From: Sclerodactyla briareus
Taxonomy: Eukaryota; Echinodermata; Holothuroidea; Dendrochirotida; Sclerodactylidae
Reading direction: 5' to 3'
Length of the DNA: 64,000 nucleotides
NCBI GenBank assembly: GCA_026419785.1
Contig: JAODTK010005736.1
Location: forward strand, 186,001 to 250,000
The number at the start of each line of letters is the position of its first letter. Positions within the stretch are counted from its first letter, which is position 1. Shown in pieces: positions 56,532 to 64,000 of this stretch. A program made the position numbers and the translations under genes. The notes below the pieces were generated by a model that worked only from the letters and a program-made list of their open reading frames with translations, was not told the origin of the DNA and ran no database searches.

Positions 56532-56567
56532 AAAAAAAAAAAAAAAAAAAAAAAAACCCCCCCCCCC
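56532..56567. repeat. Poly-A (25) followed by poly-C (11)
   Basis: A homopolymer junction close to the right edge of the GC-rich block. The A run could be the tail of a retro-inserted transcript read on the + strand, ending the GC-rich material proper at about 56.56 kb; this is inference. Confidence 0.9.
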
Positions 56568-57034
56568 GCGGCCCTAAAAGGTCCCCAAAACCATGAGTGA
56601 AGGGAAGGGGACCGGGAAACCCAGGGGGCAGGGCAGGGCGGACGGGGAGGGGGGGAAGGGGAGAGGGGGAAGGGCCTCGGGAATGAACCCGAAAGACAAA
56701 GAAGCCGCGCGTTCAGGCGCTAGGCCGGTCCGCGTTAGTGTAGGCCTAGCCTGAGTCCGCAAACACAAAACAGGTAGGTAGGAAGCTAGGCTAAGGCCCA
56801 CGCAGGGAACAGCGTTAGAGTTATGAGAGAGGACTAACAACCTTTCAAAAATCACGTAAGTGAAGAGATCAAACACTTGGAACGAAGGTCACGAAACGTG
56901 ACACATTCCAGACGACGTAAGAAAGATGATAGAAAGCCCAGCGAAACCCCAAACGACTACTAGGAACCCCAGCATGTTTGCGCGCGAAATCTCAAGAGCC
57001 CCCAAAAACTCGAGAACAGGCAACTAGCCGGGCC

Positions 57035-57150
57035 AAAAAGAGAAGGGCGATGGGGTGGCCACCCGCCATTTGGTAATGCCAGAAGCTCGACGGGCAAGGG
57101 GGTGGGTGCAAAGGTCCATGTGGGGTAAGTTGAATAATGAGATGAGTCAA
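57035..57150. mobile_element. Element H, right arm at the right edge of the GC-rich block
   Basis: AGAAGGGCGATGGGGTGGCC, then ACCCGCCATTTGGTAATGCC, AGAAGCTCGACGGGCAAGGG, GGTGGGTGCA and ATGTGGGGTAAGTTGAATAA. Its reverse complement aligns with 51,150-51,245 almost end to end, including GTCGAG and TTCTGGCA. No left arm is found close by, so its natural partner may be the arm at 51.1 kb. Confidence 0.85.
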
Positions 57151-59319
57151 TTGTCTGCGCTAATAGTTGTGTGAACCATGACTCCCCGTTGCTGGTTTTC
57201 TTTCAACTTTTCCCGATGTCCATCTGACAATCCTCATCTGCCCTGCAGACTCTTCTGCTGCCACTCCACATGTATTGTTTAACTCAAGAATTGATAAGAT
57301 TATAGTATTTCTCTACAACCCGATACCTCTACTAATGAGGGACAGAGACAAGTTAAAGATGTGGCTACACAGATGTGCAACAAGCAACTCAATGTCACCA
57401 ATCACTATGAAGCCTTTCCACATACATGCAGCACGGTAATGTGTCCTGGGCTTCACCCGAGTACTTGTGGATATGAGGTCATAATCAATTAGTGTTGCCC
57501 ACCTCCATAGATAGACTGCCTGTCTATGGGGCAGCAACTACTGATATGCAGTGCTATTTGGGTTAACAAAAGTCCTTACAGCCTCTGTATTAGAAACAAG
57601 GCGATCGCTCCCATTGTCTCGCCTGTTGCGCTATCAGTGTTTCCTTCTATAGTCATCATGCACAATTACAAGGCATTCCATGTGTGCTTTCATATTTCGT
57701 TATTCACAATTCAACAAAAACCAGCCTACTAATCAGTGACCAATTTCAAATGCGTAAGGACTGATTATTGACAATGTCTCCTAAAGGAGTATAAGCGTGT
57801 GGAAATGTGCTAGATTGCCTAATTATTCAAATTAACACAATATTCCACTTCCATTGACCCAATTTTCTCACTTCACATATCCCAGGACCAATAGTGAACC
57901 ACTTGATACATTGAAATGGTAATCCAACAAATAAACTTTGCATGAATGGAGCGAATTTATTCCCACTGCATAACCCCCATGCCTTGAGACAATGTTAACA
58001 TTTGGGGGGACTGAAGGTAGACCATACCAATCAAGCTTCATTAAAATCGCACAACTTGAAATTTTGAATAACCTGCAAATAGACACACTACATGACAGGC
58101 CGCGGCAGGAACCATTTTCTTCGAAAAAGTACTGTCACCGCCAGTTGCTATCACAAGTGGAGATTGAGTCCATTGGGGAAAGACTGCAATCGTGGCATAC
58201 TCCCCTTGGGTGGGTGTGACCAATCGGTGACAGGGCATTGTCCACTGGTATGCCCTTGTCTGAATGCAACATCCCCATCAGGGCCAGGCATGCACCACAT
58301 CTGAGTATCTGAAGGCTTGTGTCTCCATTCGCAGCAACTTTTTTTCCTCTTCTGCTCCCCATGCTCGCTGGACATGATCTCAACAACTCGACGTTACCAT
58401 TCCCGATGGGGAACCTTCCGACGACTTCATGATGGTTATGACGATCCTTTTCTCGTCGATCGAATCTCAGTCATCAAAAGGGAGTACCGAGCAGAGATGT
58501 GTGCCTGTCGGAGTATATGTAAAACACACTGTTCTACATGTAAGAATCTCAGCCACACAAGGCTCCAATCTCAACTTGCCCAGTAGGGATATCTCAGTGC
58601 CACTGCAAATACACCTACTACGTCACTGCCCAGTTATCAAACACTCGTTGCTTGCAGCAAGGCGATGGTAGACCATTGCATGCCACGATGGTAGGAAAAT
58701 CTGTTACCTATTTGAAGGAAGATAGGTGAGGGCGCCAGATGTGCGCTCACTGCATGGGTCATCGTGTCCGGCGTGCCCGATTGGTCCGATGGCCCAGCTG
58801 GGCCGTCCCCACTTCCCCATCATTGAGCAGCATGGTTCGGGATCCCGTTCTCGACGTGGAACTTGCGAACGGTTTTAGGGGCGATCAGGAACACGTTAGA
58901 CCTTAACTGTTCAAAAGAGAGATGGTGAAACAAATCAGTCCAGTTGTCCTTCTATTGCAGTATACCTTTACCTCTTTTGACTTCGGAGGTCAAAAGTGGG
59001 CTTTTTTTTGCCACTCGAGAGATGGAAGTGCTAAACAAGACTTTTAAAAGGTTCATTTGATAAGTATGATAATAGAATCAAAACCAACAAAAATGGTTTG
59101 AACGCGAATTTGAATGAATTGCAACCGAATTCGCAAGATAGGGGAAAGCAATCACAACATGAAAAGAAAAAAAAATGTTTTCACTTTTACTATGGAGAGA
59201 AATAACCAGAAAGCCAAAGGACTTAGTGATTCCTGCTGGTGCTGTCAACCGGCCAGACACACAAATGGGGATTGTACCAGCTCCTTAAGGGCAAACATAA
59301 GTCTCTGACAATTCCTATC
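57151..59319. other. Gene-free stretch with unassigned frames
   Basis: Frames at 57,992-58,304 and 58,317-58,671 on + and 58,041-58,386 on - overlap and have no recognised domain. One (58,317-58,586) is Cys-rich near its end (MCACRSICKTHCSTC), but I cannot match it. TTACCCCA-type arm-like fragments near 57,955-57,990 resemble element H. Confidence 0.35.
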
Positions 59320-60665
59320 TTACCAACCAACTAATGGGTTCCTGTACCTTGTAAGAAAGCACACCACTAAATTGCAATGGTTTTCAGACTTGAACTTGGT
59401 TTATAACTTAGATGACCTCCGACCTGACCCCAAAACAATAGGGTTCAGTATAATCAGGGGAATACACAAACCAAGAATGAGCTCATCCATCCCCGCCCTA
59501 CCAAGATACAATAGGCTCATGTACTCCCCATGAAGGAAGATACACACCTAATTTTGACCTGATCAGAACAACCGTTCTGGATTATCGGTTACAAGGTTTC
59601 AGACTTAGCCGCTGGTGAACCTCAGATGACCTTGACCTGACCCCAAAACGATAGGGTTCTATAAACATCATCGGGGAACACACATACCAAGTATGGCTCA
59701 TCCATCCAGGTGGGGTCAAGTTTATGTGTTTACAAGCCAAAATGGCCTAAAAATATCAATTTCACAAATTTCTATTTTCGATCAAATTCACTCATGACGG
59801 AAACAAAAACAATAGGGTTCCGGTACGCCCAATAAGAAAGCTATACACATAATTTCAACTGGATCAGACCAACACTATGGACTTTATCGTGTTTTCACGG
59901 GTTTTCAGAGCTTTGACCTCTGGTGACCTCAGAGACCTCGGACCTGACCCCAAAACAATAGGGTTCATTACTCATCATGGGGGGACCAAACATACCAAGT
60001 ATGAGCTTTCATCCATCCGGGTGGGGTCGAGTTATCGTGTTACAAGCCAAAAATTGGCCAAATATCAAATTTCGCAAATTTCCTATTTTCGACAAATTCA
60101 CCCCGACATGAACCAGAAACAATAGGGTTGTCTGTACTCCCCATAAGAAAGCGATACACTTATTTCAACTGATCAGACCAACCTTCTGACTTATGTGTTT
60201 ACAAGGTTTTTTTCAGACTTTGACCTCTGGTTGCCTCAGGGGACCTTGACCTGACCCCAAAACATAGGGTTTCCGTAATCATTCATGGGGAACACACATA
60301 CCAGTATGAGATTCAATACATCCAGGTGGGGGCGAGGTATCGTGTTTACAAGCCAAAAATTGGCCAAAATTATCGGAATTTCACAAAGTTTTTTTCGCCA
60401 AAAATTCACCCCGACCTGAACAAAAAATATGGGTCCTGTACTCCCCATAAGAAAGCTTTACACCTAATTTCAACTGATCGGGACCCACCATTGTGGACTT
60501 ATCGTGTTTACAAGGTTTTCAGAATTGACCTCTGGTTGACCTCAGATGACCTCTGACCTGACCCAAAAACAACAATAGGGTTCATGTACTCATATGGGGA
60601 ACACACATACCAAGATGACGCATGACCTAACCCGACTGATCACGTTATCGGGTTACAAGCTGGAC
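59320..60665 (+). repeat. Satellite family G: dimeric ~307-bp tandem array
   Basis: Two related half-units alternate. Half A starts CCCCAAAACAATAGGGTTC and contains ACACACATACCAAGTATGAG, CATCCAGGTGGGG, TACAAGCCAAAAATTGGCCA. Half B starts AACAATAGGGTT with TACTCCCCATAAGAAAGC, AATTTCAACTGATCAGACC, GTGTTTACAAGGTTTTCAGA and a TGACCT cluster. A-marker positions 59,643, 59,950, 60,258 and 60,562 and B-marker positions 59,806, 60,114 and 60,421 give a period of 304-308 bp. The first units are shortened and diverged. Each unit has TGACCT half-sites. A lone copy lies at 45.7 kb. Confidence 0.93.
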
Positions 60666-60671
60666 GTCAAA

Positions 60672-60740
60672 CCAACAACACACACACGCCGCACACACAC
60701 ACACACCAAAACACACACACACAACACAACACAACACGAC
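60672..60740. repeat. (AC)n microsatellite, imperfect
   Basis: ACACAC runs interrupted by CGCC, CCAAA and ACAACACA. It directly follows the satellite array. Confidence 0.95.
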
Positions 60741-62484
60741 GTGACTGCATGATTCCTCTGGACTTCGTCAAGGAATCAAAAAATCCGTGACTACTCTGCA
60801 ATTCGATAGCAACATATATTTGCGTTCCCCTTGTGACGTTATTATACCTCTAAACAGTTATTGTAGATCTATAACAAAAACAGGACGAGATAAATTTGAG
60901 AATTAGGGGTTATAAAATATGGTCGATTTCTATGTGGGTTTAAATTTGATAATTTCACTTACATGACCTTTAAACTGGGTGAGAAGCGTGCACTGCTTGT
61001 ACAGTGACAATTATATTGCTTGCCACCAAATAAAGGTCAAGTTAGGGGACATCATTGAAACAGGGCCTGTGTTGACTTTGTGACAGAAATTTTAAAATCA
61101 CAGTAACTTATATTTGGAGCCAGACTTATCTACAAAGCAAGGACATACAAAACAAAACACATCTTATATTTCATGCCTAACATAAAAAATAATTCTTCTA
61201 CCTCATTATCAAATAGGTGCTTTTTTTTAATTTCAACAAAATTTTACTGCCAACAGGCCCTACGGCAAGTGGACTTTTGTCAGGGGCTAGTATGTTTTGT
61301 CCATCAAGTGACCTAATTAACCCTGGATTGCATAGCAAATTTACCAAATATAAGGCTCTGTTCAAACAAATTCTTAATCGGGCAAGGTGAAAAATAAAGT
61401 AACGTCAGGCCCGGATGAAGTCACATGTAAACCAACTTCGAGGTGCGAGATGATAAGCCCGCTGAATGCTATTACAGCTTATATGCCCTCAACTCTACTT
61501 TCTTGGCAGATCAGTATACGCCTATCCACTAAAAGGCGGAAATAACACTGCACTAAACATGACGAATAATTATAAGTTACCAAGCTGACAAGCTATTCTA
61601 CAGATGAAGTAGGGATGACGTCACAGCTATTAGTCCTTGTGGAGATTGGAGGCCAGTAAGGATATTAGGATCCATTTTTCTGAGGCAGGGGGATGCACCA
61701 GTACATTGTGAGGGAAGGTACCTGATTCAGGAGCACATCTACTTCATGGCTGAGAGACGGTTAATGAGCCAGACCGGAAAGTAAATATTATATTAAAATG
61801 AACTCCTTTACCAAAAGTGGATAAACCAATGACTAATTCACACTAGAGTACGATTACACACCACTGAAATAACACTGTACATCTGCAGGTAAAAGCAATA
61901 AAAGGGTGGCAGTACCAGTGGGGTGGAGGGGGGGGGGTCAGGGCCAGTGCATTTACAGGGGCGGTTTGTAGAGCTGTAAAAAAACTTGATATGTGCCCCC
62001 CTTACAAGGGATGACTTTTATTTATTTTTATATCTTTTTTCAACCGGGCGACGCGGGGACGAGATGAGGGTGTGGGGGCGATACTTTCTGGAGCTGGAGT
62101 GACCCGAAAAAATGATGGCCTATGTGCATTCACTTTCCCTACCCCCTGGCCTTAGGGCTCCATCTTATATTCTTTACTCCTTTCACTTCCCATATTTCTT
62201 CAATTTTTTTTAAATGTGTTCACCAATAAATCTGAGGTACCTTCATTTGGCTGCGTCCCTGGTCTGTTAGGATATGGCTGGCCCCTCCCGACACCTGCTT
62301 TTTTATGCCACTGTGCGGAGTACCTTGACCTCACAACAATTACATAATTCTCAGTTGATAGCAGATATGTCTCTAATTATAATTATCCCAACAAGACTGA
62401 AATTCGTTCAGGTTAGTTTTAAATCATACAAACGGAATACCAATAAGACAAGTTCTACATGCAAAGGCCACCCAAATGCAAAGG
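60741..62484. other. Gene-free stretch
   Basis: AT-leaning. A G run lies near 61,928-61,937 and T-rich stretches near 61,223 and 62,020. No gene or repeat family recognised. Confidence 0.45.
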
Positions 62485-62640
62485 TGTAGGATGGATTAAA
62501 AAAAATTAGGGATATGGGGTGGACAACCAAGATTTTGTGTTACGCCAGATGTTCAATAGTGCTGGGTCAGGGGATGCATGGTACACTATTGCAGTAGTTG
62601 AATATCTGAAATAGATAAGAGACATTGTTAAACAATGAAT
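62485..62640. mobile_element. Element H, right-arm copy
   Basis: ATATGGGGTGGACAACC, then GATTTTGTGTTACGCCAGA, GGGTCAGGGGATGCATGG, AGTTGAATATCTGAAATAGA and GAGACATTG. It is the same order as the right arms at 47.7 and 57.1 kb. The left arm is not evident. Confidence 0.75.
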
Positions 62641-63259
62641 ACATGTGCCATACAGTGCCTGCAATTATAAATCAGCCATGAGTTCTCCGATCAATCACCT
62701 TGCATGACAGAAAGGAAACAATGGGAGTCCAACAAGACGAGACAACTGAGAGGAAATAAGTAACAGTAATGTCTGTAAAAGTCACTTATTGAATTACCCG
62801 AATTAATCGAATTTGTCTGTTCTAGGGGAAATTAGGCAAATTATTAGGGGGAGGAGGATGATCCATGACCACTCTCCCAAAAGTTACTGTGGAAAAAAAT
62901 CCCAGTTACTGGGTGAATTTTCGGCAATATTAGGGACAGCGGACACGCCCCGCCACCCTCCTCCTAAGGAGGTAAACCCGAATAGGTGCCTCCCCACTCC
63001 CACATTGAATGCCTGCCTGAGGCTAGTACCTACATTAGTGAAATCTCTTTGGAAGCTGTATTATTTATTGCAGGGTAAACCAAGATAAACCAAAACTAAC
63101 ATGTGCGCAGGTAACCGACCGACGTGGTATATCCCCCCAGAGAAACAGCCTTTGTGGACTTCTGTTTAGAGAAAGCACATTAAATTTGTCCGTTTGACCC
63201 TTCAGTGATTTGAAATGCCCCACTTCCACATCCACGAGTTTTGTTCAAAATCTGGACAA
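62641..63259. other. Gene-free stretch
   Basis: A 91-codon + frame at 62,813-63,088 has no domain. Nothing firm. Confidence 0.4.
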
Positions 63260-63525
63260 ATTTTTAAACAGTGTGAAAAAAAAAAAACCAAATTTGACCT
63301 CGGTGACCTCGAAAATCAATGTCATTTATTAAGGGACCAAACTTTTGTCCCTTCACAAGTTTTGGGTAAATCGCAATTCACTAGGACAACATGTTACAAG
63401 TTCTCAGATCAACGGATAAAGAGTTGAAGGGTTATTGCGCGAAAGGCTAGAGGTTCTGGCGGCGGCTAAAACCCCCAAAACCATAATATCCACGGACACG
63501 TACCGTTGCGGGGATATAATTGCAA
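63260..63525 (-). repeat. Dispersed family B, copy 4 (inverted), with perfect DR3 motif
   Basis: On the minus strand: GTGGATATTATGGTTTTGGG, TTTTAGCCGCCGCCAGAACC, a TCCGTTGATCTG block, GGGACAAAAGTTTGGTCCC, then the AGGTCA box. TGACCT at 63,295-63,300 and 63,304-63,309 (+ strand sense) are spaced by 3 nt. It holds only the head and one monomer. Confidence 0.85.
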
Positions 63526-64000
63526 TGGCCCTGGGGAAGTTGAAATCACTTGTGCGACGTCTTTAGTTTTCAACATAATGCAGCTAGTGAGGACAAGTTG
63601 GAGAAGTAGTAACTGACTCTCTCTCAATCCATAAGGACCCTAGAGCCTCCTTCAGAAAACTCTTATCATTCTCGAGTCCGGAGACGACCTCCGTGCCAGG
63701 TTCCAACCACGTCGAGTGAGGAACATGAGCCAATGTACAAGTTATAAAAGACACCCCTCTGGTGCACCTACATTGGTCTCCCACAGGTCCAGTTCGGGAA
63801 CCTACCGATGCCAAAGACTTACACAGACAGAGGGGTATAAAGGCAGTGAATTAAGTTGCATGAGACAAGGCACCATGAATCGGGGCCCTCTGCGGAGAAT
63901 CCCTGAATTCCCTTAACTAAAAAGAAAAGCACAGGCACACATGAGAATATTCAGGAAAGCCTTTTTCTTGGCTGGGAGGAACAAAAATTCACAGAATTAT
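63526..64000. other. Gene-free end of window
   Basis: A minus-strand frame at 63,584-63,814 (76 codons, including WLEPGTEVVSGLENDKSF) looks slightly protein-like but matches nothing I know and has no paired splice sites. It could be an exon of a gene extending beyond the window; evidence is weak. Confidence 0.3.

Larger units (their letters stand above)
51396..57034. other. GC- and CpG-rich block, repeat-built, bracketed by inverted H arms
   Basis: Base composition changes abruptly from the AT-leaning surroundings to GC-rich DNA full of CG dinucleotides. Sub-parts: a degenerate GC-rich repeat field (51.6-52.62 kb), a non-repetitive GC-rich centre (52.62-54.2 kb), a 21-bp minisatellite (54.2-55.64 kb), a three-fold ACCGG-containing repeat (56.05-56.25 kb), a hairpin run (56.33-56.40 kb), an A/C homopolymer (56,532-56,567) and a transition zone to 57.03 kb. 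An element-H-like outer-arm scrap sits at the left edge (CCCCACATGGACTATGCCC near 51,418). Long open frames occur on both strands in all parts, because GC-rich periodic DNA lacks stops. I find no rRNA, no recognised gene and no transposase. Candidates are a cargo inside an H-type element, an rDNA-spacer-like fragment, or a CpG-island-like repeat field. Confidence 0.75.

Noticed and set aside
52621-56560. Possible ribosomal DNA or intergenic spacer
   Set aside because: GC-rich subrepeats and hairpins are spacer-like, but I find no 18S, 5.8S or 28S core sequence on either strand, so the idea is unsupported.
58317-58671. Cys-rich + frame as a zinc-binding domain
   Set aside because: Cys spacing does not match a known finger, other frames overlap, and no splice borders are convincing.
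1-64000. LTR retroelements, Polintons or other virus-like elements
   Set aside because: No protease, integrase, capsid, envelope or packaging-ATPase motif and no paired long terminal repeats were recognised. The only reverse transcriptase is a LINE type.

Overview
The window looks like animal (metazoan) nuclear DNA. It is mostly non-coding, AT-leaning and dense in repeats, with one recognisable host gene split into short exons by GT-AG introns. The gene is an ATF3/JDP2-type bZIP transcription factor. The repeat content (TAGGCC-rich intergenic DNA, tRNA-derived SINEs, several short inverted-repeat elements, satellite-like arrays carrying TGACCT motifs, and very many G/C homopolymer runs) is what I would expect of a marine deuterostome invertebrate such as an echinoderm. 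That assignment is inference, because no species-diagnostic gene is present. There is nothing prokaryotic: no operons, CRISPR or rRNA. I recognised no LTR-retrovirus, Polinton or other virus-like element.

Layout. 1-31 kb is gene-poor: microsatellites, local duplications (6.1-6.7, 16.0, 17.5-18.3 kb), fold-back elements whose arms are made of ~16-bp repeats (7.1-7.3 and 16.6-17.0 kb), a tRNA-SINE (11.6 kb), and dispersed families that recur elsewhere in the window. About 31.6-38.8 kb is the ATF3-like gene on the + strand: a promoter-like cluster of CRE, AP-1-like, CCAAT and E-box motifs, a probable 5' UTR exon, an N-terminal exon (to 33,358), a 108-nt basic-region exon (35,344-35,451) and a terminal leucine-zipper exon (38,355-38,732). 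Its introns hold a broken LINE on the minus strand, a second LINE-like scrap and an AT-rich fold-back element. 39-51 kb is repeats again: a 26-bp minisatellite, two copies of a MITE with GGTTCCTGCAG-like ends, a SINE, and a diverged tandem array at 48.6-49.4 kb.

51.4-57.0 kb is strikingly different: a GC- and CpG-rich block of about 5.6 kb, built largely of degenerate ~20-bp GC-rich repeats, with a run of perfect hairpins near 56.35 kb. It is bracketed by inverted ~100-bp arms of a palindromic element family that also occurs alone at 47.4, 50.6, 51.1 and 62.5 kb. 59.3-60.7 kb is a satellite-like array with a dimeric ~307-bp period, followed by an (AC)n tract; a single dispersed copy lies at 45.7 kb.

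The most interesting regulatory pattern is that unrelated repeat families here (the ~116-bp-subrepeat family at 27.0, 29.9 and 63.3 kb, and the ~307-bp satellite family at 45.7 and 59.3-60.6 kb) carry perfect direct repeats of the nuclear-receptor half-site AGGTCA/TGACCT with spacings of 0, 1, 3, 4 and 5. The only host protein inferred with confidence is the ATF3-like factor. The other long open frames, including those inside the GC-rich block, are best explained by composition or repeats.
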